64,000 nucleotides of DNA, taken from Pseudomonas sp. PDM04. Lineage in GTDB: Bacteria; Pseudomonadota; Gammaproteobacteria; Pseudomonadales; Pseudomonadaceae. The position numbers were made by a program, and so were the translations under genes. The stretch covers positions 1,051,573-1,115,572 of the forward strand of contig NZ_JACVAI010000002.1 of assembly GCF_014851765.1 (NCBI RefSeq), given 5' to 3'. Positions within the stretch are counted from its first letter, which is position 1, and each line of letters opens with the position of its first letter. The notes beneath the pieces were generated by a model, which worked only from the letters and a program-made list of their open reading frames with translations, had not been told where the DNA came from and made no database searches. Positions 27,637-37,297 of this stretch are shown piece by piece.

Positions 27637-29225
27637 GCCGCGCCCTCGCCGCTCCCGCCCAACCGTTCAACGCGGCGGACATGGCGACGGCGACCAAGGT
27701 GTTCGCCTTCGCCAGCATGTGCATCGGCATGTTCATTGCGCTGCTGGACATTCAGATTGTCTCGGCGTCATTGCGCGATATCGGCGGCGGGTTGTCAGCC
27801 GGGACGGATGAAACCGCATGGGTGCAGACCAGCTACCTGATCGCCGAAATCATCGTGATACCGTTGTCCGGCTGGCTGTCGCGCGTGTTTTCGACCCGCT
27901 GGCTGTTCTGCGCGTCCGCCGTGGGCTTCACCCTGGCCAGCCTGCTCTGCGGCGCGGCCTGGAACATCCAGAGCATGATCGCCTTCCGCGCACTGCAGGG
28001 GTTTCTGGGTGGGTCGATGATCCCCTTGGTGTTCACCACCGCGTTCTTTTTCTTCACCGGCAAGCAACGGGTCATCGCCGCCGCGACCATCGGCGCCGTC
28101 GCGTCACTGGCGCCGACCCTGGGGCCGGTGATCGGCGGCTGGATCACTGACGTGTCGTCGTGGCACTGGCTGTTCTACATCAACCTGGTGCCGGGTATCT
28201 TCGTCGCGGTGGCGGTGCCACTGCTGGTGAAAATCGATCAGCCGGAGCTGTCCCTGCTCAAGGGCGCCGACTACCTGAGCATGGTGTTCCTGGCGCTGTT
28301 TCTTGGCTGCCTGGAATACACCCTGGAAGAAGGTCCACGCTGGAACTGGTTCAGCGACCGCACGATACTGACGACGGCCTGGATCAGTGGCCTGGCGGGC
28401 CTGGCATTTATCGGTCGCACCCTGCACGTGGCCAATCCGATCGTCGATTTGCGCGCCCTGAAAGACCGCAACTTCGCCCTCGGCTGCTTCTTCTCATTCG
28501 TTACCGGAATCGGCCTGTTCGCCACGATTTACCTGACACCGCTGTTTCTCGGCCGGGTGCGTGGCTATGGCGCGCTGGACATTGGCCTGGCGGTTTTCTC
28601 CACCGGGGTGTTCCAGATCATGGCCATTCCGCTGTATGCCTTTCTGGCCAACCGCCTCGACCTGCGCTGGATCATGATGACCGGCCTGGGCCTGTTCGCG
28701 TTGTCGATGTGGGATTTCAGCCCGATCACCCATGACTGGGGCGCCAGGGAATTGATGCTGCCGCAAGCCCTGCGCGGGATTGCCCAGCAATTGGCCGTGC
28801 CGCCGGCGGTGACCCTGACCCTCGGCGGGCTGGCACCGGCTCGTCTCAAGCATGCCTCCGGGTTGTTCAACCTGATGCGAAACCTCGGGGGCGCCATTGG
28901 CATCGCTGCCTGCGCAACCATCCTCAACGACCGCACCAACCTGCACTTCACCCGGCTGGCGGAAAACCTCAACAGCAGCAACGAGGCCCTGAACCAGTGG
29001 CTGTCCCAGGTCGGCAACAACTTCGCCGCCCTGGGCCAGAGCGGCGACATCGGCGTCACCGCCAGCCTGCATCAGCTCTGGTTGCTGACCTACCGCGAAG
29101 CGCAGACGCAAACTTACGGCGACACCTTCCTGCTGATCGGCGCCTGCTTCGTCATCGCCACGGCGCTGGTGCCCTTGATGCGCAAGGTGCAACCACCGGC
29201 CGCGCCGAGTGCTGATGGGCATTGA
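27633..29225 (+). CDS. EmrB/QacA-family (DHA2) MFS efflux transporter
   Basis: Drug:H+ antiporter of 530 residues with about 14 membrane helices, forming the inner-membrane part of a tripartite pump with the adaptor encoded upstream. DHA2 features are IALLDIQIVSASLRDIGGGLSAG in helix 1, WVQTSYLIAEIIVIPLSGWLSRVFSTR and motif C in APTLGPVIGGWITD. The start codon overlaps the adaptor stop (ATGA), so translation depends on the upstream frame unless reinitiated; the adaptor frameshift stops at 26794, far upstream, and could lower expression. No outer-membrane factor is adjacent. Confidence 0.88.
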   Translation: MSRALAAPAQPFNAADMATATKVFAFASMCIGMFIALLDIQIVSASLRDIGGGLSAGTDETAWVQTSYLIAEIIVIPLSGWLSRVFSTRWLFCASAVGFTLASLLCGAAWNIQSMIAFRALQGFLGGSMIPLVFTTAFFFFTGKQRVIAAATIGAVASLAPTLGPVIGGWITDVSSWHWLFYINLVPGIFVAVAVPLLVKIDQPELSLLKGADYLSMVFLALFLGCLEYTLEEGPRWNWFSDRTILTTAWISGLAGLAFIGRTLHVANPIVDLRALKDRNFALGCFFSFVTGIGLFATIYLTPLFLGRVRGYGALDIGLAVFSTGVFQIMAIPLYAFLANRLDLRWIMMTGLGLFALSMWDFSPITHDWGARELMLPQALRGIAQQLAVPPAVTLTLGGLAPARLKHASGLFNLMRNLGGAIGIAACATILNDRTNLHFTRLAENLNSSNEALNQWLSQVGNNFAALGQSGDIGVTASLHQLWLLTYREAQTQTYGDTFLLIGACFVIATALVPLMRKVQPPAAPSADGH

Positions 29226-29263
29226 GCGGACGATCAAGGCAACCATCCGCCTCTGACCTCACC

Positions 29264-29287
29264 GAGTACCGATGCACATCGGTACTT
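29264..29287. terminator. Hairpin between convergent genes
   Basis: AGTACCGAT (29265-29273), GCAC loop, ATCGGTACT (29278-29286): a perfect 9-bp stem between the emrB-like gene and the convergent AhpD-like gene. No long T tract follows on either strand, so termination efficiency is uncertain. Confidence 0.5.
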
Positions 29288-29296
29288 GGTTGACCC

Positions 29297-29737
29297 TCAA
29301 GCCTGAGGCATTTTGCGGAAGCCCACGGCCAGGCGGTTCCAGCTGTTGATGGTGGAAATCGCCACGGTCAGGTCGACCATTTCCTTGGGGCTGAACTGCG
29401 CAGCGACGTATTCGTAGACATCGTCCGGAGCGTGGGTCTGGCTGAGTTCGGTCAGGGACTCGGTCCACGCCAGCGCGGCGCGTTCGCGATCGCTGAAGAA
29501 CGGCGCCTCACGCCAGGCCGTCACAGCGAACAGACGGCGCGTGGTTTCTCCGCCCTTGAGGGCATCGGTGGTGTGCATGTCGATGCAGAAGGCGCAGCCG
29601 TTGATTTGCGAGGCGCGCAGCTTGACCAGTTCGATCAGGCTCTTCTCCAGCGGCAGCTTCGAAACGGCACCTTCCAGGGCCATCATGGCTTTGAGTGCAT
29701 CGGGAGAAGCGGTGTAGAAATCGATACGAGGTTGCAT
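29297..29737 (-). CDS. AhpD-like carboxymuconolactone decarboxylase family protein
   Basis: Protein of 146 residues in the CMD/AhpD fold, with the redox-active motif INGCAFCIDMHTTDA (CxxC plus a distal histidine) near residues 45-59. Such proteins act as alkylhydroperoxidase-type antioxidants with a thiol relay. The remaining sequence (LIELVKLRASQ before, and FSPKEMVDLTVAISTINSWNRL after) matches the common stand-alone subfamily. It is monocistronic, divergent from the sigma-factor gene. Confidence 0.88.
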   Translation of the reverse strand: MQPRIDFYTASPDALKAMMALEGAVSKLPLEKSLIELVKLRASQINGCAFCIDMHTTDALKGGETTRRLFAVTAWREAPFFSDRERAALAWTESLTELSQTHAPDDVYEYVAAQFSPKEMVDLTVAISTINSWNRLAVGFRKMPQA

Positions 29738-29893
29738 GGCGGGCTCCAGGGGTTAGTGGGGTGTCACTAAGTTAATCCCGTGCACCGGCGAGACAAATAA
29801 CCAATATTCCAGAAGTCGAGGAGGCCATTGCGCCTGCGAAAAAATAAAAGTACGCCGGGCCGATTGCCAGCGGTCGGTCCGCGCCACTAGAAT

Positions 29894-29918
29894 GCGATCA
29901 ATTCTTAATTGCAGTCAG
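29894..29918. promoter_or_regulatory. Possible Fur box before the fecI-like gene
   Basis: The AT-rich stretch GCGATCAATTCTTAATTGCAG contains the short inverted repeat CAATT/AATTG and resembles a degenerate Fur site. It precedes the sigma factor start at 29951. Match to the 19-bp consensus is partial. Confidence 0.35.
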
Positions 29919-29950
29919 GCCAGGACGCCCGAATCGAGTACCTGCTCCCC

Positions 29951-30457
29951 ATGTCGTCGACCGACCACCCTTCGAACCAGCAAATTCACACCCTTTACAG
30001 CGAACATCACGGTTGGCTGCAGGGATGGCTGCATCGGAAACTCGGAAACCGCTGCGATGCGGCCGACCTGGCCCACGACACTTTCCTGCGCCTGCTGACC
30101 CGTCAGGTCATCAAACCCCTGGGCAGCGAACCACGGGCGCTGCTGACCCATATCGCCAAAGGCCTGGTGATCGACCGCTGGCGGCGCCAGGACCTTGAGC
30201 GTGCCTACCTGGACACCATCGCTCAACTGCCCGCGTGCGAGGTGCCTTCGCCGGAAACCCGCCTGCTGATTCTCGAAACCCTGACGCGGATCGAAGCGCT
30301 GCTGCGCGAATTGCCGGCGGTCACCCGCGACACCTTCCTGCTGTCACAGATCGAAGGCCTGACGTACGGCCAGATCGCCGACCGACTGAGCGTGTCGCTG
30401 ATCACCGTGAAACGGCACATGCGCGCCGCCTTCATTGCCTGCCTGAGTGTCGCCTGA
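29951..30457 (+). CDS. FecI-type ECF sigma factor
   Basis: Extracytoplasmic-function sigma factor of 168 residues. Region 2 is seen in HTLYSEHHGWLQGWLHRKLGNRCDAADLAHDTFLRLL and region 4 in LPAVTRDTFLLSQIEGLTYGQIADRLSVSLITVKRHMRAAF. Together with the FecR-like protein and TonB-dependent receptor that follow, it forms a cell-surface signalling unit in which ferric-siderophore binding at the receptor activates the sigma factor. The ATG at 29951 is preferred over an in-frame TTG at 29909. Its stop overlaps the next start (TGATG). Confidence 0.9.
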   Translation: MSSTDHPSNQQIHTLYSEHHGWLQGWLHRKLGNRCDAADLAHDTFLRLLTRQVIKPLGSEPRALLTHIAKGLVIDRWRRQDLERAYLDTIAQLPACEVPSPETRLLILETLTRIEALLRELPAVTRDTFLLSQIEGLTYGQIADRLSVSLITVKRHMRAAFIACLSVA

Positions 30458-31413
30458 TGACCACGATAATCAACCCGCAAATCATCGGCGAAGCCGCCGA
30501 CTGGCTGGTGCAGTTGCACTCGGGATCCGCTACGCCGTCCGACCATCAGGCCATTGCCCAGTGGCGCAACCGCAGTGCCGAGCATGCCCAGGCATGGCTG
30601 CGGGCCGAAGCGCTGCTCGGGGAATTTCGCAGCGTGCCGCCCAACCTCGCCCTGCAGACCCTGCAACGGGCGGCGCGCAAGGATGGCCTCAGCCGCCGCC
30701 AGACCCTGACGCGCCTGGGCCTGTTGCTCATGGCCGGCCCCGTGGGCATCGCCGCGCAACATGTGCCGTGGCAACAATGGAACCCCGATCAGCGCACCGC
30801 CGTCGGCGAACAGAAACAGGTGCAATTGCCCGACGGCAGCCAGTTGTTGCTCAATACGCAAAGTGCCGTGAACATTGCCTTCAGCCCGCGGGAACGGCGC
30901 ATCACACTGCTGGATGGCGAAGTGTTGATCAGTACCGCCAGGGACGACCAGGCGCGGCCGTTTATCGTTGAAACCCCGCAAGCCATTGCCCGCGCACTGG
31001 GGACGCGCTTCTGCGTGCGCACCCACGACTCGCTCAGCCAGGTGTCCGTGCTCGAGGGGCAGGTGCAAGTCACCCCACTGTTGCTGTCACAAGGCACTAC
31101 CCTCAAGGCCGGAGAGCGCCAATCGTTCAAAGCCGACCGGTTCGACCCGGTGGAACGCTTCGACACCAGTTCCCTGGCCTGGGACAAAGGCATGTTGTTG
31201 GCCAACAACATGCGCCTGGACGAATTGCTCGGTGAGTTGAGCCGCTACCGTCCCGGCATTCTGCGCTGCCATGCCGATGTCGCGGGGCTGCGGGTGTCGG
31301 GGGCGTTTTCCCTGCGCGATACCGACGCCAGCCTGCGCCTGCTCAGCGATACGCTGCCACTGCGAATCAGCAGCCTGACCCGCTACTGGATGTCGGTCGA
31401 ACCCCGGGCCTGA
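30457..31413 (+). CDS. FecR-type anti-sigma regulator
   Basis: Membrane sigma regulator of 318 residues. The cytoplasmic N-terminal domain (AADWLVQLHSGSATPSDHQAIAQWRNRSAEHAQAW) is the DUF4880 anti-sigma element. A membrane segment at about residues 83-100 (LTRLGLLLMAGPVGIAAQ) is preceded by a twin arginine (SRRQT). The periplasmic FecR domain follows, with LLDGEVLISTARD and FIVETPQAIARALGTRFCVR. The C-terminal part contacts the receptor signalling domain. Its place between the sigma gene and the receptor gene is the standard order. Confidence 0.9.
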   Translation: MTTIINPQIIGEAADWLVQLHSGSATPSDHQAIAQWRNRSAEHAQAWLRAEALLGEFRSVPPNLALQTLQRAARKDGLSRRQTLTRLGLLLMAGPVGIAAQHVPWQQWNPDQRTAVGEQKQVQLPDGSQLLLNTQSAVNIAFSPRERRITLLDGEVLISTARDDQARPFIVETPQAIARALGTRFCVRTHDSLSQVSVLEGQVQVTPLLLSQGTTLKAGERQSFKADRFDPVERFDTSSLAWDKGMLLANNMRLDELLGELSRYRPGILRCHADVAGLRVSGAFSLRDTDASLRLLSDTLPLRISSLTRYWMSVEPRA

Positions 31414-31515
31414 CCGCCTGCTGAAATTTTTTCCCTGCCCCCTGATACCTTTTTGCGTTTCGTTCGGTGTGTGGATCAGACCTCTTCAATTCCACGCGCT
31501 CGACAGGAACGCCGA

Positions 31516-33945
31516 ATGACTTCAACGCTGCTGCACCGCCCCGCCGAATTCCCGCTCAAGGCCCTGAGCCTGAGCGTTGCCCTGGCCTTTACCCTGTTGG
31601 TGCCCGTCAGCAGCCAGGCTGCCGACAGCGTCAGTGAAAGCACCGCCCGCAACGTCAACATCGCACCGGGCCTGCTCAGCCATGCCCTGGCGCAATTTGC
31701 CGTGGCGGTCGGGGTGCCGCTGTCGTTCGATCCGGCACAACTGGGCAATCGCCAGAGCCCGGGATTGCAAGGCAACTACAGCGCGCAAGCGGGCTTCGCG
31801 CAATTGCTGGAAGGCAGTGGTTTCGAACTGATCAGCACCGGCGGCAACGGCTATACCGTGGCGCCGCGAGTGTCCGCCGATGGCGCACTGGAACTGGGGG
31901 CAACCAACGTCAGTGCCCTGCGCGACGACAACGCCGAAACCTACGGCGGTGGCCAGGTTGCCAAGGTGGCGCAGGTCGGCATCTTCGGCAATCAGGCCTT
32001 GAAAGACCTGCCCTTCAGCGTCACCAGCTACACCGCCAAGACCATTGCCGACCAGCAGGCCCAGACCGTCGGCGACGTGTTGCTCAACGATGCTTCGGTG
32101 CGCCAGTCCTCCGGTTTCGGCAACTTCTCCCAGGTGTTCATGATTCGCGGTTTGCCGCTGGTGTCTGACGACATTTCCTACAACGGCTTGTACGGCATCC
32201 TGCCCCGGCAGATCGTCGCCACCGAGGCACTGGAGCGGGTCGACCTGTTCAAGGGCCCGAACGCTTTCGTCAACGGCGTCACCCCCAGTGGCAGCGGGAT
32301 CGGCGGCGGCGTCAACCTGCAACCCAAACGCGCCAACGATGTGCCGACCCGCAGCATCACCCTCGAACACAGCAGCGATGGCCAGGTCGGCGGGCACCTG
32401 GACCTGGGCCAGCGCTTTGGCGAAGACAACCGGTTCGGTGCGCGAGTCAACCTGATGCAACGCGAAGGTGACACCGCCGTCGATGACGAAGACCGACGCT
32501 CGTCGTTGATCAGCCTCGGCCTGGACTATCGCGGCGATCGCCTGCGCCTGTCGGCGGACCTGGGCTACCAGAAACAGGTGATCAACCAGGGACGCTCGGT
32601 GATCTACGTCGATTCGGCCCTGAGCAAGACGCCCAAGGTGCCGCACGCCAATGCCAGTTACGCGCAGAGCTGGAGCTACTCACAGCTGGAAGACACTTTC
32701 GGCATGGCCCGCGCCGAGTACGACCTCAGCGACAACTGGACCGCCTATGTGTCCGGTGGCGCCAAACACACCCGGGAGAATGGCGTGTATTCGTCGTTGA
32801 CCGTCACCAATCTCAACGGCAACGCCAAGGGCGGCATGCTCTACTCGCCCCACGACGAAGACAACAAAAGCCTGATGGCCGGCCTCAATGGCCACTTCAA
32901 TACCGGGCCGGTCAGCCATCAATTGAACTTCGGCCTGGCGGGCATCTGGGGCCAGCAGCGCTCCGCGTTCGAAACCATCGGCGCCGCCTCGCGCTACGAC
33001 AGCAACCTCTACGATGTCACCGACAAGCCGCGTCCACGCCCGACATCCTTTGCCAGCGACATCTCCGATCCGCGCATCGTCGGCAAGAACACCCTGCGCA
33101 GCGCTGCGGTGTCCGACACCCTGGGCTTGCTCGACGATCGTGTCTTACTGACCCTCGGCGTGCGCAAGCAGACGATGAACGTCGACGGCTGGAACACCGC
33201 CAGCGGCGCGCGCACCTCAAGCTACGAAGAATCGATCACCACTCCGGTCTACGGCCTGGTGATCAAGCCGTGGGAACACGTTTCGTTTTACGCCAACCGC
33301 ATCGAAGGCCTGGCCAAGGGCCCGACGCCGCCGACCACCGCGATCAACCGCGACGAAACCTTCGCCCCGGTGCGCAGCAAACAGATCGAGGCCGGCGTGC
33401 GCCTGGACATGGACAGCTACGGTGCCAGCCTGGGCGTGTACCGCATCGAACAGCCTTCGAGCTACACCCAGGGCGGGATCTTCCGGGTCGACGGTCAGCA
33501 GGAAAACAAGGGCGTTGAGCTGAACCTTTACGGCGAACCCCTGGACGGCCTGCGCCTGCTGAGTGGCGCCACCCTGATGAAGACCGAAATCGAAGGCAGC
33601 ACCAACGGCGTCAACGACGGCAACCGCGCGGTCGGCGTGCCACGCTTCCAGTTCAACCTGGGTGCCGACTGGGATGTGCCGGGCATCGAAGGCGCAGCCG
33701 TCAGCGCAAGGATGTTGCGCACCGGCGGGCAATACCTGAATGCCGCCAACACCCAGAGCATCCCGGCGTGGAACCGCTTCGATCTGGGCTCGCGTTACGC
33801 GTTCAAGCTCGACGACAAGGAAATCACCCTGCGCGCCAACCTGGAGAACGTGGCGAACAAGGCGTATTGGGCATCGGCGTATGGGGGTTACCTGACGCAG
33901 GGCACGCCGCGGACATTGAAGGTGTCGGCGACGCTGGATTTCTGA
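31516..33945 (+). CDS. TonB-dependent ferric-siderophore receptor with STN domain
   Basis: Outer-membrane receptor of 809 residues. A signal peptide (to about residue 36, VSSQAAD) is followed by a secretin/TonB N-terminal signalling domain (NIAPGLLSHALAQFAVAVGVPLSFDPAQL...YTVAP, about 46-120), a plug (LKDLPFSVTSYTAKTIADQQ, DVLLNDASVRQSSGFG, VDLFKGPNAFVNG) and a 22-strand-type barrel ending in the terminal phenylalanine of KVSATLDF. The STN domain signals through the adjacent FecR/FecI pair. The ligand is not predictable; the FhuE/FpvA-like class points to a hydroxamate-type or foreign siderophore. Confidence 0.92.
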   Translation: MTSTLLHRPAEFPLKALSLSVALAFTLLVPVSSQAADSVSESTARNVNIAPGLLSHALAQFAVAVGVPLSFDPAQLGNRQSPGLQGNYSAQAGFAQLLEGSGFELISTGGNGYTVAPRVSADGALELGATNVSALRDDNAETYGGGQVAKVAQVGIFGNQALKDLPFSVTSYTAKTIADQQAQTVGDVLLNDASVRQSSGFGNFSQVFMIRGLPLVSDDISYNGLYGILPRQIVATEALERVDLFKGPNAFVNGVTPSGSGIGGGVNLQPKRANDVPTRSITLEHSSDGQVGGHLDLGQRFGEDNRFGARVNLMQREGDTAVDDEDRRSSLISLGLDYRGDRLRLSADLGYQKQVINQGRSVIYVDSALSKTPKVPHANASYAQSWSYSQLEDTFGMARAEYDLSDNWTAYVSGGAKHTRENGVYSSLTVTNLNGNAKGGMLYSPHDEDNKSLMAGLNGHFNTGPVSHQLNFGLAGIWGQQRSAFETIGAASRYDSNLYDVTDKPRPRPTSFASDISDPRIVGKNTLRSAAVSDTLGLLDDRVLLTLGVRKQTMNVDGWNTASGARTSSYEESITTPVYGLVIKPWEHVSFYANRIEGLAKGPTPPTTAINRDETFAPVRSKQIEAGVRLDMDSYGASLGVYRIEQPSSYTQGGIFRVDGQQENKGVELNLYGEPLDGLRLLSGATLMKTEIEGSTNGVNDGNRAVGVPRFQFNLGADWDVPGIEGAAVSARMLRTGGQYLNAANTQSIPAWNRFDLGSRYAFKLDDKEITLRANLENVANKAYWASAYGGYLTQGTPRTLKVSATLDF

Positions 33946-34038
33946 TTCGCAGCACGCCGTTTGCACTCTTCGTCGGCACGCCGCCCGGAGCGGCGCGCAT
34001 CCACATTCGACCCGGTCTCATCAATGGAACAGGGTCAA

Positions 34039-34072
34039 CCGTGGGAGCGGATTTGCTCCGGGCGGCTGCGAC
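34039..34072. repeat. Diverged REP element
   Basis: CCGTGGGAGCGGATTTGCTCCGGGCGGCTGCGAC, between the convergent receptor and MscS-like genes. The stem GGAGC/GCTCC is kept; the right side differs from the main family and matches the variant at 63630-63650. Confidence 0.6.
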
Positions 34073-34101
34073 GAACCGCGCAACGGCCATCCACCCGAGC
34101 C

Positions 34102-35544
34102 TCAGGCGCGGTTGCGCAACCACTGCAAGAACCCTCTCTTCGGCGCCACCTTCGGCACTTCCTCGGTCAACGTCTGGGCCCGGTGCAAGCGATAATCGAG
34201 CAGCGCCTTCATCGCCTCGCCAATGTCATGCCGCGCTTCCAGGCAAGGCTTGAGATAATCCTTCTCGATCCGGTACAGACTGCAGGCTGTCTTGGCGCTG
34301 AATTCGGCGGGCAGCGAAGTGTCCGACAGGATGCCGCCCTCACCGATCACCTCGCCCGGCCCCATGCGCCCGGACTCGAACTTGACCCCGGCACGGCTCA
34401 GCGCCACCGTCACCACGCCGGATTCGACGATGAACAAATGGTCGCTGACCTCCCCCGCCGGCAGAATCGTTTCCCCGGCACGGAAGGTCTGCAGGGTCAT
34501 GTGCTGGCTGAAGGTTTCCTTTTCCTCCTGGCGCAGGGTGGAGAAAATCGCCGAGCTTTCCAGCAACGCCCGTGGCCGTGACAGATTCGCCGGCGCATTC
34601 GATTCGACACTCGACAACAGGCTCACGCCCGATGCCTGCAAGTGCCGGAACGCCAGGTCGAACAGCAGGTTGCGCACCATGCGCTTCTGGTCCATCGACA
34701 CCACGAAACCACTGATTTCGTATTCCACGCCGGTGGCGCTCGAACCTTTGAGCGCGACGCTGGGCGCCGGCTTGCTCAACAGATGACGGCAGCCCTCCAC
34801 CGCCCGTTCCAGCGCATCGATCACCGTCTGTGGACGGGCATGCGGGCTGAGCTGCAGGCTGATCGACACGCCGAACATATCGCTCGGTCGGCTGAAATTG
34901 ATGATCTTGGCCTTGGCCGCCAGCGAGTTGGGGATGACCGCCATGCTGCCTTGGGACGTTTGCAGGCGCGTGGCGCGCCAGTCGATGTCGGTGACTCGGC
35001 CTTCGGTGCCGTCGATGGAGATCCAGTCATCCAGTTGATAGGGTTTGGTGGTGTTGAGCACAATCCCCGAGAACACGTCGCTGAGGGTGCTTTGCAAGGC
35101 CAGGCCGACGATGATCGCCAATGCGCCGGAGGTCGCCAGCACGCCTTTGACCGGCAAGTCCAGCACGTAGGCCAGTGCGGCAATGATCGCGATCAGGAAA
35201 ATCACCGCGCCGAGCAGGTCCTGGAGCAGGCGCCCGGTGTGCCCCACCCGCTGCATCATCCCCGCCCCGATCAGCACCGTCAGCGTGCGCGCACCGAACA
35301 GCCACCAGCCGATCTGCAAACCGGTCGCCGCCAGGTGCAGCGGTACGTTGTCGGCCCAGGGCGCAGGCTCCAGCGGGTTCAACCCTTCGTTGAACAGCAG
35401 GATGCTGAACAGCGAAAAAATCAGCAGTCGTACCACCAGCTTCCAGTTGCTGCCATTGGCGCTGATCAGGCGCCATAACCCCAGGTCGATCAGGATCAGG
35501 ATCAGCGCACAGATCAGCGGGTGATTGGTGAGCAATGACAGCAT
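34102..35544 (-). CDS. MscS-type channel with C-terminal cNMP-binding-like domain
   Basis: Membrane protein of 480 residues. About four helices in the first 165 residues end in the MscS pore helix (ATSGALAIIVGLALQSTLSDVFSGIVL), followed by the beta domain (YQLDDWISIDGTEGRVTDIDWRATRLQT, then IPNSLAAKAKIINFS). Residues 330-460 form a cyclic-nucleotide-binding-like (CRP-fold) domain: FRAGETILPAGEVSDHLFIVESGVVTV and MGPGEVIGEGGILSD. The fusion suggests channel gating or tuning by a small nucleotide. It stands alone. Confidence 0.88.
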   Translation of the reverse strand: MLSLLTNHPLICALILILIDLGLWRLISANGSNWKLVVRLLIFSLFSILLFNEGLNPLEPAPWADNVPLHLAATGLQIGWWLFGARTLTVLIGAGMMQRVGHTGRLLQDLLGAVIFLIAIIAALAYVLDLPVKGVLATSGALAIIVGLALQSTLSDVFSGIVLNTTKPYQLDDWISIDGTEGRVTDIDWRATRLQTSQGSMAVIPNSLAAKAKIINFSRPSDMFGVSISLQLSPHARPQTVIDALERAVEGCRHLLSKPAPSVALKGSSATGVEYEISGFVVSMDQKRMVRNLLFDLAFRHLQASGVSLLSSVESNAPANLSRPRALLESSAIFSTLRQEEKETFSQHMTLQTFRAGETILPAGEVSDHLFIVESGVVTVALSRAGVKFESGRMGPGEVIGEGGILSDTSLPAEFSAKTACSLYRIEKDYLKPCLEARHDIGEAMKALLDYRLHRAQTLTEEVPKVAPKRGFLQWLRNRA

Positions 35545-35647
35545 CGAACAGCTCCAGCCGGATACGGATGGGCACAGTGTAGGAGCAATTACCGGTCCGG
35601 GAGCAATTCAAAAAAGCCTGTTCGAGGGGCTGGATGGCGCCCGGGCT

Positions 35648-36514
35648 TCAAGCGCTCATATGCCCGAAGCGCCCCGAGTGGAAATCAGCGAACGCCTGGT
35701 GGATCTCTTCCTCGCTGTTCATCACGAACGGACCGTGGCCGACGATGGGCTCGTCGATCGGTTCGCCGCTGAGCAACAGCACCACAGCGTCGTTGTTGGC
35801 TTCCAGGCTGAGCTGCTGGCCCGCGCGTTCGAACAACGCCAGTTGCCCTTCCCGCACCAGCTCCTGACCGTTGACCTGAACCGTACCGTGTAGCACCACC
35901 AGCGCAGTGTTGCGGCCTTCGTGCAGGTCGAGGGTCAGCAACTTGCCGCCGTTGAGGCGCATGTCCCAGACATCGATCGGGGTGAAGGTTCGCGCCGGAC
36001 CGGTACGCCCCTCGAACTCCCCGGCGATCAGGCGCAGGCTGCCGGCCTGGTCCTTGAGCGGGATGTTCGCAATGTCGCTGTCGAGAATCGTCTGGTAACC
36101 CGGGTCGGCCATCTTGTCCTTCGCCGGCAGGTTGACCCACAGCTGGACCATTTCCAGGGCGCCGCCGGATCTGGCGAAGGCTTCGGAATGGAACTCTTCG
36201 TGGAGAATCCCCGACGCCGCCGTCATCCACTGCACATCACCGGGACCGATCTTGCCGCCACTGCCCGTGGAGTCGCGATGCTCCACCTCGCCTTCGTAGA
36301 CGATGGTCACCGTCTCGAAACCGCGGTGCGGGTGTTGGCCTACACCGCGACGTTCAGTGGTCGGTGAGAATTGCGCAGGGCCGGCGTGGTCCAGCAGCAA
36401 AAACGGGCTGATGTGCTTGGCCAGGTTGTCGTAGGAAAACAGCGTGCGAACCGGAAAGCCGTCACCGACCCAATGGGTTCGTGGGCTGGTGTAAACGCCG
36501 ATGAGGTTTTTCAT
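35648..36514 (-). CDS. Pirin family protein (bicupin)
   Basis: Bicupin protein of 288 residues, similar to YhhW-type pirins that can act as quercetin 2,3-dioxygenases. The N-terminal cupin holds the metal-binding residues in QHPHRGFETVTIVYEGEVEHRDSTG, with a further histidine/glutamate set at SGILHEEFHSE. The C-terminal cupin (residues about 170-280) lacks this set, as is usual. The true substrate of most pirins is unknown. Single gene, divergent from the thioesterase gene. Confidence 0.88.
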   Translation of the reverse strand: MKNLIGVYTSPRTHWVGDGFPVRTLFSYDNLAKHISPFLLLDHAGPAQFSPTTERRGVGQHPHRGFETVTIVYEGEVEHRDSTGSGGKIGPGDVQWMTAASGILHEEFHSEAFARSGGALEMVQLWVNLPAKDKMADPGYQTILDSDIANIPLKDQAGSLRLIAGEFEGRTGPARTFTPIDVWDMRLNGGKLLTLDLHEGRNTALVVLHGTVQVNGQELVREGQLALFERAGQQLSLEANNDAVVLLLSGEPIDEPIVGHGPFVMNSEEEIHQAFADFHSGRFGHMSA

Positions 36515-36716
36515 GAAGTCTCCAAATCTGTGGTGTGACCCGATGGAGAAAGCTTAAAACTGAACCCTTTGGAGCGCTAGACGGCAAAAACAAGCTTGAG
36601 CGTTCCACATGGAGGACGATGCTGGACGATACACGGGGCTGGCATTGATTTTATTTCGGGCATAATATTAAACAAAATTACAACTATAATATCGTTATCC
36701 GCCCGAGGACATGCTC

Positions 36717-37256
36717 ATGCAAAACCCGACCCGCGAAACCACCCTGGCGCAATGGATCGCCGAGGAGGACGCCATGCGCGCGCGCCTGGCAGAGCCCGGC
36801 AGCCTGTCGCTGGCCGAGGTCAGCGCGTTGTCGCCCAGCGAATTCTTCGACGGCATCGGCAACGGCGAACTGCCGTCCCCGCCTATTGGCACGTTGATGG
36901 ATTTCATCCCGATCCAATGGTCGGCCGGGCTGTTCGTCTTCCAGGGCACACCGGATTCGCGGCACTACAACCCACTGGGCAGCGTGCATGGTGGTTACGC
37001 CGCGACCCTGCTGGACTCGTGCATGGGTTGTGCGATCCACACACAGCTGAAAAAGGGCCAGGGCTACACTACGCTGGATCTGCGCATCAGCTATGTGCGC
37101 GCGCTGACCGGCGCCAGTGGGCCGGTGCGGGCCGAAGGCAAGATCGTGCACCTGGGACGCTCGACGGCACTGGCCGAGGGACGGATCTATGACGTGGATG
37201 GGCGCTTGTATGCCACGGGTTCGACCACCTGCATGATTCTGGAGGCGCGCCAGTAA
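36717..37256 (+). CDS. PaaI-family hotdog thioesterase
   Basis: Hotdog-fold acyl-CoA thioesterase of 179 residues. The core runs PLGSVHGGYAATLLDSCMGCAIHTQL (about residues 84-109), then YTTLDLRISYVRALTGASGPVRAEG; the HGG element with the following aspartate-serine pair marks the PaaI/DUF4442 type. It is not near the paa genes and its substrate is unknown. The second ATG at 36717 is preferred because GAGG lies about 9 nt upstream; the alternative ATG is at 36711. Confidence 0.85.
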   Translation: MQNPTRETTLAQWIAEEDAMRARLAEPGSLSLAEVSALSPSEFFDGIGNGELPSPPIGTLMDFIPIQWSAGLFVFQGTPDSRHYNPLGSVHGGYAATLLDSCMGCAIHTQLKKGQGYTTLDLRISYVRALTGASGPVRAEGKIVHLGRSTALAEGRIYDVDGRLYATGSTTCMILEARQ

Positions 37257-37297
37257 GCCAGCGAAAATCCCGAAACACACGGCGCCTGGCCCCCCCG

